Source: a bacterium
Lineage (GTDB): Bacteria; Planctomycetota; Planctomycetia; Pirellulales; Pirellulaceae
Length of the DNA: 64,000 bases
NCBI GenBank assembly: GCA_030430075.1
Contig: JAUIGN010000047.1
Span: forward strand, 1 to 64,000
Direction: 5' to 3'
Below the pieces are notes generated by a model. It made no database searches and was not told the DNA's origin. It saw only the letters and a list, made by a program, of their open reading frames with translations. Numbering within the stretch: the first letter of the stretch is position 1; each line of letters begins with the position of its first letter. Position numbers and translations under genes: made by a program. Below are positions 40,201-49,008 of the stretch, one piece after another.

Positions 40201-40444
40201 ACGTATCAAATTCGCATTCCGGTCCGTCCTGGCCCGTGTTCCCAATCGCAGCGAGCTGGATTCATTGAAGGCGCTGTATGAGGATTACCGCGCCGAGTTC
40301 GCGAGCGATCCGGAGGCTGCCGCCAAGTTGCTGGCCGCCGGTGAATCACCGCTCGACAAGACGCTGGACACTGGCGAGCTGGGAGCCTGGACCATGGTAG
40401 CCCATTTGCTGCTCAACTTGAGCGAAACCGTAACTCGGGGGTAA
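37271..40444 (+). CDS. PSCyt1/DUF1549/DUF1553 planctomycete protein
   Basis: This protein has about 1057 residues from the ATG at 37271 (MIVPMPALRCLPHR); the open frame before it is not protein-like. A signal region with IVAIMTVSAAVGLFAL is followed by the PSCyt1 domain with the heme motif CFQCHG and ILPLLSEN (about residues 45-110). DUF1549 (about 160-370) contains LDLTGLPPT, WLDAARYADT and CAACHDHKFDP, a second CxxCH. DUF1553 (about 760-1010) contains NRYWQQFFGTGLVRT, STYRQ and NTPLQALVLMND. A galactose-binding-like insert lies between. It pairs with the next DUF1501 gene, as is common in planctomycetes. Exact substrate unknown; extracytoplasmic redox or polysaccharide use is suspected. Confidence 0.93.
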   Translation: MIVPMPALRCLPHRVLTGSGRSGCIVAIMTVSAAVGLFALPPDVCAERPLDFSRDILPLLSENCFQCHGPDEANREAGLRLDDRGGATTKLDSGERALVPGDSANSGLYARISSTDPDLRMPPPGSGKKLSDAEVARLKTWIDAGATWSGHWAFEPPRRSPPPSQVSGWHVENPIDLFIQDRLREAGLQPEPAADKPTLIRRATLDLTGLPPTIDEVDDFLADTSPLAYERLVDRLLESQRYGEQMARIWLDAARYADTHGLHLDNERSIWPYRNWVIDAFNRNMPFDQFTVEQLAGDLLPGPTLQQRVATGFNRCNVTTSEGGSIAEEYYVRYAVDRVETTSTVWLGLTAGCAACHDHKFDPLTQKEFYQLFSYFFSLTEKAMDGNALLPPPSVKVPSSLQAARQRTLTGQLAEVEAEIETAISQWKYEDPLAGKPLDPLAKQDRVWFDDALPPGAQPAGDGPDPWKFVTAPDHPVYSGANATVRTGNGLTQHYFTGASEPLIVGANDILFAYVFLDPKDPPETVQLQFNDGSWEHRAFWGADKAHGAGRNNPSNLRLGDLPRVGEWVRLEVPAAAVNLPPGSKLNGWAFTQFKGTVHWDQAGIVTIAPLGPQQAESLAAWEHYRKTVKHPALPADVQKVLDVEADQRTAAQSDQLLRYYLQHVNPASRARFAEPLQRRSRWQQELADLEKAIPATLVMEERQQPRQAHVLERGEYTLKREAVESRVPEWLGELPAEAPANRLGLAQWLTRPDHPLTARVTVNRYWQQFFGTGLVRTAEDFGLQGEQPSHPELLDWLAVEFVESGWNVKRFLKLLVMSSTYRQASRVTPEKLAADPQNRLLARGPRFRLDAEVIRDQALALSGLLVDEIGGKSVRPYQPAGLWKPVGFGGSNTSVFKQDSGAKLYRRSMYTFWKRTSPPPTMTAFDAPDRETCQVRRARTNTPLQALVLMNDVQFIEAARKFAERVMTDGGQDVEQRIKFAFRSVLARVPNRSELDSLKALYEDYRAEFASDPEAAAKLLAAGESPLDKTLDTGELGAWTMVAHLLLNLSETVTRG

Positions 40445-40504
40445 CCCGGAAACATCGATTTGCGACGAGACGACGACTTGACCGCAGCTGACAGGACAAC
40501 CGAA

Positions 40505-41977
40505 ATGAACCCACTGCGCGACTCCGCGTTGATCGAAACACGCCGCCATTTTTTTGGCCGAGCCGCCACGGGGATCGGTGCGGCTGCGCTCGGTTCGCTG
40601 CTCGGCGCCGAACTGCCCGGGGCCACGTCGGGAGCGGCCGCGAACGGCGCCTCGATGGGAGGCCTGGCCGGATTGCCTCACTTCGCACCACGGGCGAAGC
40701 GGATCATCTATCTCTTCATGTCGGGCGCCCCGTCGCAGTTGGACATGTGGGATTACAAGCCGAAGATGCAGGATTGGTTCGATAAGGATCTGCCGGACTC
40801 GGTCCGCAACGGGCAGCGGATCACGACGATGACTTCCGGGCAGAAACGGTTTCCGATTGCGCCGTCGATCTTCAAATTCGCCCGGCATGGCCAACACGGG
40901 GCCTGGGTCAGTGAACTGCTGCCGCACACGGCCGGCGTGGTCGATGACCTCGCCGTCATCAAGACGGTCAATACCGAGGCGATCAACCATGATCCGGCGA
41001 TCACCTACATTCAGACGGGCAGCCAGTTGCCGGGCCGGCCGAGCACCGGGGCCTGGCTTTCCTATGGCCTGGGGAGCCTCAACCGGAACTTGCCGGCCTT
41101 TGTTGTATTGCATTCCACGGTCAACGGCGGATTTGGCGGTCAGGCACTCTACGCGCGATTGTGGGGTGCCGGTTTCTTGTCGACGCGTCACCAGGGAGTC
41201 AGCCTGCGGTCGACCGGTGACCCGGTTCTATACCTCTCGAATCCAGACGGGATGTCCGCCAAGATGCGAAGGCGGATGCTGGATGAACTCGATAGGCTGA
41301 ACCGCGAGCGTTACGCAGAGGTTGGCGATCCGGAAATCCAATCCCGCATCGCTCAGTACGAAATGGCGTATCGGATGCAGACGTCCGTCCCGGAACTCAC
41401 CGATATCTCGAACGAGACCGAGCGGACGTTGGAGATGTATGGTCCCGAGGTGAAGAAGCCGGGGACGTTTGCCGCCAACTGCCTGCTGGCCCGCCGTCTG
41501 GCGGAACGGGGAGTTCGCTTTACGCAGGTCTTTATCCGGCAGTGGGACCAGCATGGCAACCTGCCCAAAGACATTCGCCGTCAGTGCGGGATCATCGACC
41601 AACCGTGTGCCGCGTTGATCAACGATCTCAAGCAGCGCGGCATGCTCGACGATACCCTGGTCGTTTGGGGCGGCGAGTTTGGCCGCACGATCTACTGCCA
41701 GGGCGGCCTGACGAAGACCAACTACGGCCGCGATCATCACCCGCGTTGTTTCACCAAATGGCTGGCAGGCGGCGGGGTCAAGCCAGGCATGGTGTACGGA
41801 GAAACGGACGATTTCAGCTATAACGTGCAGGAAAATCCTGTCCACATTCATGACCTCAATGCCACGCTGCTGCACTGCCTGGGCGTCAATCACGAACAAT
41901 TGACGTTCCGCTACCAGGGCCGCGACTTCCGTTTGACCGATGTGCATGGCCAAGTTGTCAACGACATCCTGGCTTGA
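40505..41977 (+). CDS. DUF1501 family protein (sulfatase-like fold), paired with the PSCyt1 gene
   Basis: The start is placed at the ATG at 40505, giving 490 residues. The N-terminus (ALIETRRHFFGRAATGIGAA) looks like a Tat signal with a twin Arg. The body has typical DUF1501 motifs: RAKRIIYLFMSGAPSQLDMW, EAINHDPAITYIQTGSQLPG, VRFTQVFIRQWDQHGNLP and VVWGGEFGRTIYCQGG, with GRDHHPRCFTKWLAGGG. The fold is related to alkaline phosphatase/sulfatase superfamily proteins. It lies 60 bases after the DUF1549/1553 gene. The two are probably exported and act together; the activity is not established. Confidence 0.92.
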   Translation: MNPLRDSALIETRRHFFGRAATGIGAAALGSLLGAELPGATSGAAANGASMGGLAGLPHFAPRAKRIIYLFMSGAPSQLDMWDYKPKMQDWFDKDLPDSVRNGQRITTMTSGQKRFPIAPSIFKFARHGQHGAWVSELLPHTAGVVDDLAVIKTVNTEAINHDPAITYIQTGSQLPGRPSTGAWLSYGLGSLNRNLPAFVVLHSTVNGGFGGQALYARLWGAGFLSTRHQGVSLRSTGDPVLYLSNPDGMSAKMRRRMLDELDRLNRERYAEVGDPEIQSRIAQYEMAYRMQTSVPELTDISNETERTLEMYGPEVKKPGTFAANCLLARRLAERGVRFTQVFIRQWDQHGNLPKDIRRQCGIIDQPCAALINDLKQRGMLDDTLVVWGGEFGRTIYCQGGLTKTNYGRDHHPRCFTKWLAGGGVKPGMVYGETDDFSYNVQENPVHIHDLNATLLHCLGVNHEQLTFRYQGRDFRLTDVHGQVVNDILA

Positions 41978-42308
41978 TGGTCCAAGTCCGTACGGTGTGG
42001 GCGGGTCGACGCGGATCGACAGAAGTTGTCTTTGAGCGTCGAACCCATTCCGTAGGTCATGCTGTGCATGACGGATTGCGGTCCAACATCCTGCCGGAAC
42101 GGCTCGCCGGCATGACCCTGCCGCCTGCCCGCTGGGCCACGTCTCCCCACGGATTTTCGCCGGCGATTTTCGGCCGCTTCCTGGTTGGCCTGACCTGCTG
42201 CCCCCTGTTGTACCCCGGATCCTTCAGTAGGATGAAGGCACTGGAGGGTGCGGGAGAACGACGAGTCGCGCATCCGTTTCCAGCGCCAAGCATTGACGGG
42301 ACTCGATC
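41978..42308. other. Intergenic region with a CATGC palindrome
   Basis: No gene is seen. GTCATGC (42056-42062) and GCATGAC (42066-42072) form a 7-bp hairpin with a 3-base loop about 80 bases after the DUF1501 stop, probably a terminator or a REP-like element. CCGTAGGTC before it also occurs, reversed, near 34075. Confidence 0.5.
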
Positions 42309-42863
42309 ATGCGACTTTTCCAAGCCATTGCGGTGTTTTTCAAAGTGCTTTTGCAGGCGGACTTTGCAGTGCAGGTCGAGCAACTCGCCTCGGCCCCGGC
42401 TCTGCCCGCCCCGACGGGAACGACCGACGGTGGGTCCGCACCGGCGACGTCCAAAACGACCGCGGCACCGTCCGGTACAGGCCGCAGCGATGCGATCACG
42501 CTCTTGGCGACGCTACAGCGTGAAGCGCGGTTTGTCGACATCGTGATGGAACCGCTGGGCGAGTACAGTGACGCCCAGGTCGGGGCGGCGACGCGGGACG
42601 TGCTCCGCGACTGCGGACAGACGCTCGAGCGGCTGTTTGGAATCCAACCGGTCTTGGCGGGCGAGGAAGGTAGCATGCACGAGACTCCCACGGAGGTGGA
42701 TCCCGCCAGATATCGCTTGACAGGCAGTGTCGCCGGCCAACCGCCGTACCGTGGGCAGGTCGTCCATCACGGCTGGGAGGCGACTCGCTGTGAACTGCCA
42801 ACCTGGTCTGGCAGCAAGGATGCGACACTGCTCGTGGCACCGGTCGAACTGAGTATTTCCTGA
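42309..42863 (+). CDS. DUF2760 domain protein
   Basis: This 184-residue protein matches DUF2760 by layout and by context. It starts MRLFQAIAVFFKVLLQADFA, followed by an Ala/Pro/Thr-rich linker (about 25-60). The conserved core begins AITLLATLQREARFVDIVME, with GEYSDAQVGAATRDVLRDC, and closes with ATLLVAPVELSIS. The small beta-rich C-terminal part (RLTGSVAGQPPYRGQVVHHG) is typical. It is the first gene of a three-gene set with two Hsp70-like genes, an arrangement seen in other bacteria. Function unknown; perhaps a client or cofactor of the chaperones. Confidence 0.85.
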   Translation: MRLFQAIAVFFKVLLQADFAVQVEQLASAPALPAPTGTTDGGSAPATSKTTAAPSGTGRSDAITLLATLQREARFVDIVMEPLGEYSDAQVGAATRDVLRDCGQTLERLFGIQPVLAGEEGSMHETPTEVDPARYRLTGSVAGQPPYRGQVVHHGWEATRCELPTWSGSKDATLLVAPVELSIS

Positions 42864-43096
42864 AGGTGGCGCGGTCATGGATAGACGTCTGCATGCCAAC
42901 ACCTGGTTCGCTCGCGCAGATCGCTCGCCAGACATTCGCATTGTGCCCACGTGTCACAACCTATAAGCCTCTTGAGTAACGAGCCCACTGCGGCGCGATC
43001 GACGGGTTCGGCGGCCAGCCGGGGCGCCTGTTGCCTGGGATTGGTCTGGCGGAGGCGCGGCGCGAGGTCGCAAAAAGGCATTTCCGGAAAGCTGAT

Positions 43097-44893
43097 ATGA
43101 CTGCGCAATACGTCTTGGGAATTGACCTGGGCACAACCAACAGCGTGTTGTCGTATGCCCCGCTGGACGGCGACGAGGCCGATGTGCGGTTATTCGACAT
43201 TCCGCAGCTTGTCGCTTCGGGGAGCATGGAAGGGCGCAACGGGCTGCCTTCCTTCTTGTATCTGGCGACCGAACATGAAGGCCAGGAGGGTCACCTCGAT
43301 GTGCCGTGGGCGGCGTCACGGGACTACGCGGTCGGCGAGTTCGCTCGCCGGCGTGCCGCCGAGGCACCGGATCGGACGGTCGGCGCGGCCAAGTCCTGGC
43401 TGTGCCATGCGCGCGTCGATCGCCGCAAGCCGATCTTGCCCTGGAATGCCCCGGCGGATGTGGCGCAGGTTTCGCCGGTCGAAGCGTCGCAACGTTATCT
43501 GGAGCACCTCGTGGCGGCTTGGGAGCAAGCGTTTCCCGATGCGCCGGTTGCCCAACAGCAAGTCGTGCTGACGGTACCTGCCTCGTTCGATCCGGTCGCG
43601 CGCGAGCTGACGCATGAGGCCGCGCTGGCGGCCGGTCTGCCGCGCGACTTTGTCCTCTTGGAGGAACCACAAGCGGCCCTTTACGCGTGGCTGGCGGCCA
43701 CCGGCGACGCCTGGCGGAAGATGCTCAAAGTGGACGAAACCGTGTTGGTCTGCGACATCGGGGGCGGCACGACCGACTTGACGCTCGTCAAGGTGATCGA
43801 CGACGACGGCGAGTTGGGCTTACAACGCGTTGCCGTCGGCAACCACTTGCTGGTTGGCGGCGACAACATGGACCTTACGTTGGCCCACCAGGTATCGACA
43901 GATTTCGCCAAGCAGAACGTCAAGCTCGACCCGTGGCAATCCGTCTCTCTCTGGCATTCGTGTCGCGCGGCCAAGGAGAGCCTGTTGGCGGAGGATGGTC
44001 CGGAGAAGCAATCGATTTCCGTGCTGGGTCGTGGCAGCAAGCTGATTGGCGGGACAGTGTCTGTTGAAGTCGACCGCAAGCGGGTGGCGAAGCTGCTGGT
44101 CGACGGTTTCCTGCCCAAGTGCGCCGCGACGGACCGACCACAAACGCAACGCGCCTCCGGGTTCCAAGAGATTGGCTTGCCGTTCGAGTCGGACCCCGCG
44201 ATCACACGGCATCTGGCCGCCTTCCTGGCGGCGCACGGGGAGGGGGAGTCGGGGGCGATCATTCCCCACCACGTCCTCTTCAACGGCGGCGTGTTCAAGG
44301 CCGAGTCGTTGCGTTCCCGCCTGCTGGCGGTGCTGCAGGGTTGGGGCGGCAAAGGCCACAAGACGGCTCCGCTGGAGGGCGATCCTGACCTGGACCACGC
44401 CGTGTCGCGCGGGGCCGCCTACTACGGCTGGGCAAAAAACCAGGGCGGGCTCCGGATCCGTGGCGGCGTGGCCCGTTCGTATTATGTCGGGATTGAGACC
44501 GCCGGACTGGCGATCCCCGGCGCTCCACGCCCGCTGCGCGCCCTTTGCGTGCTCCCCTTCGGCATGGAGGAGGGGACCGAGTGCGACGTTCCCGGCGGCG
44601 AAGTCGGCCTGGTGCTGGGGGAACCGGCCCAGTTTCGCTTTTTCAGCTCGGCGGTCCGCAAGGAAGATCGTCCCGGCGATGTTCTCGATTCCTGGGACGA
44701 CGGGGTCCTCGTCGAAACGGCTCCCTTGGAGACCACGTTGCCCGCCGACGAGGCGATTGATGACACCTACGTGCCGGTCCAATTCGAGTCGCGCGTCACG
44801 GAGCTCGGGATGCTCGAACTGTGGTGTGTTGGCACCACGAATCCGGGCCGTTGGAAACTGGAGTTCAGTGTGCGTGAAGAAGCGGAGTTGTAA
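43097..44893 (+). CDS. Hsp70-like ATPase without the helical lid
   Basis: The start is the ATG at 43097 (MTAQYVLGIDLGTTNSVLSY). The product has 598 residues. The actin-type ATPase motifs are present: phosphate 1 DLGTTNS, phosphate 2 VCDIGGGTTDLTLVK, GGDNMDLTLA, and the adenosine motif HVLFNGGVFKAESLRSRL. A shorter beta substrate-binding-like domain follows (about 465-598), ending LELWCVGTTNPGRWKLEFS. The alpha-helical lid of DnaK is missing, and so are the EEVD-type tail and a J-domain partner gene. The second Hsp70-like gene starts 5 bases after its stop. Confidence 0.92.
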   Translation: MTAQYVLGIDLGTTNSVLSYAPLDGDEADVRLFDIPQLVASGSMEGRNGLPSFLYLATEHEGQEGHLDVPWAASRDYAVGEFARRRAAEAPDRTVGAAKSWLCHARVDRRKPILPWNAPADVAQVSPVEASQRYLEHLVAAWEQAFPDAPVAQQQVVLTVPASFDPVARELTHEAALAAGLPRDFVLLEEPQAALYAWLAATGDAWRKMLKVDETVLVCDIGGGTTDLTLVKVIDDDGELGLQRVAVGNHLLVGGDNMDLTLAHQVSTDFAKQNVKLDPWQSVSLWHSCRAAKESLLAEDGPEKQSISVLGRGSKLIGGTVSVEVDRKRVAKLLVDGFLPKCAATDRPQTQRASGFQEIGLPFESDPAITRHLAAFLAAHGEGESGAIIPHHVLFNGGVFKAESLRSRLLAVLQGWGGKGHKTAPLEGDPDLDHAVSRGAAYYGWAKNQGGLRIRGGVARSYYVGIETAGLAIPGAPRPLRALCVLPFGMEEGTECDVPGGEVGLVLGEPAQFRFFSSAVRKEDRPGDVLDSWDDGVLVETAPLETTLPADEAIDDTYVPVQFESRVTELGMLELWCVGTTNPGRWKLEFSVREEAEL

Positions 44894-44898
44894 CCATC

Positions 44899-47826
44899 GT
44901 GGCCAGGCAACCGGCAGATCAACCGGCGGAGGAACTTGACCCGCTGATCGACGAACGGCCGAGCCGCTACGTGGTCGGTATCGATCTCGGCACGACGAAC
45001 TCGGCGGTCACCTACGTCGACACGTCGGCCCCAACCGAGGCGGACGATCAGCCGCGGCACGTGCACGTGTTTTCGTTACCGCAGTTGGTCGGACCCGGTG
45101 AAGTTGAATCGCGTGATTCGCTGCCGTCTTTTCATTTTCAGCCGTTGGCCGGCCAGTTCAGCCAGGATGCCTTGCGGCTACCTTGGCAGCAGCAGGCGCC
45201 CTCGCACGCCGTGGGAGTGTTTGCGCGGGACGAAGGCGCCAAGACGTCGGGGCGGCAGGTCGCTTCGGCCAAATCGTGGCTCTGTCATCCGGGAGTCGAT
45301 CGAACGGCCGACCTGTTGCCGTGGCACGGAGCGGAGGATGTCGAGCGGCTTTCGCCGGTGGAGGTGAGCGCCCGTTACCTGGGACACATCCGCGCCGCCT
45401 GGGATGCTCGGTTCCCCGGGGAACCGCTGGCCAAGCAGGATATCGTGCTCACGTTGCCGGCTTCCTTTGACGAGGTGGCCCGAGAATTGACGGTCGACGC
45501 GGCGGCCCGCGCGGGGTTGCCCCGAGTGGTGCTGATCGAAGAGCCGCAGGCCGCCTTTTACGCCTGGGTCCACCAGCACGCGGGTGACTGGGAACAGCAT
45601 GTGGCGGCCGGTCAGAAGATTCTGGTCTGCGACATTGGCGGCGGCACGACCGATTTTACCCTGATCCATGTGCGGAAGAGCGAGGGGTCGGCAACTGAGC
45701 GGATTCAGTTCCACCGCGTCGCCGTTGGCAATCACTTGATCCTGGGCGGCGACAACCTCGACCTGGCCCTGGCACACCACCTGGAACAGAGGTTCACTCC
45801 TGGCGGAACACTGAATGCTCGGCAATGGGATGTGTTGTTGGGAACCTGCCGGCGCGTCAAGGAGACCTTGCTGGGGGACGACCCGCCGGAATCCGTCACG
45901 GTGCATTTGCCGGGGGGCGGCGCGAAACTGGTCGGTGGCGGATTGAGGACCGAAGTGACGCGGGCCGAGGTCTGCGAGCTGTTGGTCGAAGGGTTTCTGC
46001 CCCGTGTCGAACTGACCGATCGTCCGGTCCAGCGGCAGTCCGGCTTCCAGGAGTTCGGTTTGCCGTTCGCAAGTGACGCCGGGATCACGCGCTACCTGGC
46101 GGCGTTCCTGTGCGCTCATCGAAACGCCGGCCAGGAAGTGGATAGTGAAGTCGAGCCCGGTTCGGCCGCATCCGGCGTTGCAGAGCACGACCCGGCGCGT
46201 CCCGACGTGGTCCTTTTCAACGGCGGTTTCTTTGCTTCGCCCCTGCTCCGTGATCGGCTGCTCGAGGTGTTGACCGGCTGGTTTCGTGATGCGGGCGAGC
46301 CCGAGTGGGCGCCGATGGTGTTGGATCACGACCGGCTGGACCTGGCAGTGGCTCGCGGCGCGGCCTATTACGGCATGGTCCGGCGGGGCGAGGGGGTGCG
46401 GATCGCTGCGTCGCTGGCACGCAGCTACTACGTCAGCGTGGCGGCCGACGAACCAGTCGCTGTCTGCCTGGTCCCCGGAAATGCCGAACCAGGCCAAGAC
46501 TTTGAATTGCAGGAACGGCCCTTTCACTTGGCGATCTCGCAACCTGTCGAGTTTCCCTTGTTCGTCTCCAGCACGCGACTGGCGGACCAGCCCGGCGACC
46601 TGCTGCCCATCGATCGCGAACAGATGACGCCGATGCCGCCGATTCGGACCGTCTTGAAGACCCGCAGCCGCAACGAGACGGGCGAGATTCCCGTCCATCT
46701 CCATGTTCACTTAACGGAAGTGGGAACGATCGACCTGTGGTGCCACGAGGTTGGTTCCGACCGCAGTTGGCGACTGCAGTTTGACATCCGTTCCGCCATC
46801 CAGACCGATCACGCCGCCACCTCCACGGCGGGCGAGGCCGAAGGGACGTTGGACGAAGCCGCCTGGGATTCCTGCCGCACCTTGATCGCGGGGGTCTTCG
46901 CCGCCGACGGTGACGGGCCGCCGGGCAAACTGGTCAAGCAATTGTCACGCGCGTTGGGGACAAGCAGGGCGAACTGGCCCATGTCCTTGCTGCGGCGGAT
47001 TTGGGAAGCGTTGATGGAGCACGCCGAAGGCCGCCAGCGGAGTGCCGTCCACGAAGCGCGTTGGTTGAATCTGCTGGGATTCGCGCTGCGACCCGGCTAC
47101 GGCCTGGCCGTCGACGACTGGCGGGTGACGGAAACCTGGCGGTTGGCTCGCGGAAAACTGATTCACAACACGCCGGCGATCCGCGCCGAGGCCTTGATCC
47201 TCTGGCGGCGGTTGGCGGGCGGGCTCTCTGCGGGCCAGCAGATGGCGTTGGCAGAACCGCTATTGGCTCCCATTCGCAGCCTGCATCGCCGCAGCACGAC
47301 CGGCAAAGCGTCAACCGCGGCGATTGCCCTGCATCCGGACGAATCCCACGAAGTCTGGCGCCTGCTGGGGGCCCTGGAGTTGCTGCCCGTACACCTCAAG
47401 GCCGAACTCGGCGAGATGCTGCTCGACCTGATCCCACGGCGCCGGTTTGAGAGCCCCCGCGAAGCGATGGTCTGGACGCTGGGCCGCTTGGGGCAACGTG
47501 TCCCGGCCTACGGACCGCTCAATACGCTGATCCCGAGTGCTCGTGTCGCCGGCTGGCTGGACAAGCTCCTGGAACAGTTGCCGGACAACGGGAGTTCGCA
47601 GCATGCGGCGATCGTTCAGTTTGCCGTCGTGCAGATGGCCCGCCGTACCGACGACCGCCACCGTGATGTCGCGGCTGAGGTGCGCGAGCGGATTGTCGAT
47701 TGGTTGCGCGATCAGGGGGCTGCCGAGCACGCCATTGAACTGGTCCGCGACGGTGGCGAACTGGACAGCGAAGAGCAGAATCGCGTCTTTGGCGAAGCAC
47801 TCCCCAGCGGATTGCGGATTCAATAG
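44899..47826 (+). CDS. Hsp70-like ATPase with long helical C-terminal domain
   Basis: This 975-residue protein starts at a GTG 5 bases after the previous stop. The ATPase part (about residues 20-500) has VGIDLGTTNSAVTYV, VCDIGGGTTDFTLIHV, GGDNLDLALAH and VVLFNGGFFASPLL. A beta domain similar to that of its neighbour follows (about 520-645, ending IDLWCHEVGSDRSWRLQF). The last 330 residues form a distinct helical region (from EAAWDSCRTLIAGVF) that resembles no DnaK lid, with segments such as AEALILWRRLAGGLSAGQQ and LVRDGGELDSEEQNRVFGEA. It is clearly paralogous to the preceding gene and co-transcribed. The C-terminal extension suggests a dedicated partner or client. Confidence 0.92.
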   Translation: MARQPADQPAEELDPLIDERPSRYVVGIDLGTTNSAVTYVDTSAPTEADDQPRHVHVFSLPQLVGPGEVESRDSLPSFHFQPLAGQFSQDALRLPWQQQAPSHAVGVFARDEGAKTSGRQVASAKSWLCHPGVDRTADLLPWHGAEDVERLSPVEVSARYLGHIRAAWDARFPGEPLAKQDIVLTLPASFDEVARELTVDAAARAGLPRVVLIEEPQAAFYAWVHQHAGDWEQHVAAGQKILVCDIGGGTTDFTLIHVRKSEGSATERIQFHRVAVGNHLILGGDNLDLALAHHLEQRFTPGGTLNARQWDVLLGTCRRVKETLLGDDPPESVTVHLPGGGAKLVGGGLRTEVTRAEVCELLVEGFLPRVELTDRPVQRQSGFQEFGLPFASDAGITRYLAAFLCAHRNAGQEVDSEVEPGSAASGVAEHDPARPDVVLFNGGFFASPLLRDRLLEVLTGWFRDAGEPEWAPMVLDHDRLDLAVARGAAYYGMVRRGEGVRIAASLARSYYVSVAADEPVAVCLVPGNAEPGQDFELQERPFHLAISQPVEFPLFVSSTRLADQPGDLLPIDREQMTPMPPIRTVLKTRSRNETGEIPVHLHVHLTEVGTIDLWCHEVGSDRSWRLQFDIRSAIQTDHAATSTAGEAEGTLDEAAWDSCRTLIAGVFAADGDGPPGKLVKQLSRALGTSRANWPMSLLRRIWEALMEHAEGRQRSAVHEARWLNLLGFALRPGYGLAVDDWRVTETWRLARGKLIHNTPAIRAEALILWRRLAGGLSAGQQMALAEPLLAPIRSLHRRSTTGKASTAAIALHPDESHEVWRLLGALELLPVHLKAELGEMLLDLIPRRRFESPREAMVWTLGRLGQRVPAYGPLNTLIPSARVAGWLDKLLEQLPDNGSSQHAAIVQFAVVQMARRTDDRHRDVAAEVRERIVDWLRDQGAAEHAIELVRDGGELDSEEQNRVFGEALPSGLRIQ

Positions 47827-47864
47827 CCGGGTAACCCATCTGCCGCGGAGCCGCGGGGTGACGA

Positions 47865-48890
47865 TCAACCGGCTGCTGCTGCGGCTTCCGCCTCGGCGGC
47901 AAGCTGCCAGACAACGATCTTGCCATGCCCGACGGCATAGATTTCATCCGCTTGCGGGCTCAACGCCAGATCGTGGACGTGCATCGGCGCCTTCTCCTGC
48001 CGGATCGCCTTCCCCGTTTCCAGGTCGTAGAACTGGATGAAGCCGCCATGGTCACCCCCCGCGGCGAGCAGCCAGTCGCTGTTCGGATGGAACGCAAGCC
48101 GCTCGACAAGCCCCTTGAACTTGTCGTCCGCCAGTTCATACGTCCGCTCGTTCTTTTTCCAATCGAAGACCTCGACCCGGGCCGGGCCTCCCAGGTGATC
48201 GATGTTGCCGATCTGGCCAATCCCGCCGACGGCGAGGTAAGTGGAATCGGGCGAGAATGCCAGCGATCGCACGCCGCCGATCGAGTGAATCCGTTGCTTG
48301 GGATCCCACGTGTACATCGTGGGCGTTTCCACCGTCGCAATCGATTGCCCGGTCTTCAGTTCCCAGATCACGTTGTGCCCGACGCGATCGCCGGTTGCCA
48401 GGAACCGACCATCCGGCGAAACGGCGCAGGTGTAGAGCATCGAGGGGAAGTGATGGGGGGTCTGGGGGGCGTGCCCGCGCAGTTCGTGCAGCAGCGATCC
48501 GTCCGCCGCATCCCAAACCCGGCAGACCATGTCATCAGCGACACTGATCACCTGCCGACCGTCGGGCGTGACAGCCAACTCCCGAATCCAACGCTGATGC
48601 GCGGGGACGGAACGGATCGTCTGACGGGTCTCGATGTCCCACCACATCAAGCGTCCGTCGTAAGCGGACGAGATCAACTGGTCGCCGGCCAGGACCGTAC
48701 CGGTTACGTAACTCTCGTGACCCGACAACGCGGCCGGCTCGGGCTTCTCCGCCATCACGTCCAGGTCGTAAATGTTGGCGTCTGATGCGCCCACGAACAG
48801 ACGGCTCTCGCCCGGCACGCGTGCCAGGCTGAACAGAATTCCCGTCTGCTGCTGTTCCTTGACGACTTTCAGATTCTGGGGATTCGACAT
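47865..48890 (-). CDS. WD40 repeat protein
   Basis: This 341-residue beta-propeller has repeats ending in WD-like pairs: LSGHESYVTGTVLAG, RLMWWDIETRQTIRS, VCRVWDAADGSLLHELRGH, NVIWELKTGQSIATV and ARVEVFDWKKNE. The typical Gly-His spacing and SPDGRFLATG/SPDSTYLAVGG segments are clear. No signal peptide is seen, so it is probably cytoplasmic despite its neighbours being exported. It is the last gene of the minus-strand DUF1549-DUF1501-WD40 set, a combination common in planctomycetes. Scaffold role inferred. Confidence 0.9.
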   Translation of the reverse strand: MSNPQNLKVVKEQQQTGILFSLARVPGESRLFVGASDANIYDLDVMAEKPEPAALSGHESYVTGTVLAGDQLISSAYDGRLMWWDIETRQTIRSVPAHQRWIRELAVTPDGRQVISVADDMVCRVWDAADGSLLHELRGHAPQTPHHFPSMLYTCAVSPDGRFLATGDRVGHNVIWELKTGQSIATVETPTMYTWDPKQRIHSIGGVRSLAFSPDSTYLAVGGIGQIGNIDHLGGPARVEVFDWKKNERTYELADDKFKGLVERLAFHPNSDWLLAAGGDHGGFIQFYDLETGKAIRQEKAPMHVHDLALSPQADEIYAVGHGKIVVWQLAAEAEAAAAAG

Positions 48891-49008
48891 GGTCTGGTTC
48901 GCTTACGTTGTTGGTTCGTGGCCCGAATGGTCGATGGTGATCCCGGCTGGCATGAGAAGCGCAGAGGCCGGAGACTTCGGCGTCGTGGCGGCGCTGGCGT
49001 TGCCGTGC

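Noticed and set aside
42873..42965. 29-codon ATG frame between DUF2760 and the first Hsp70-like gene
   Set aside because: It is short, lacks a ribosome site and has no membrane or signal character, so it is probably chance.
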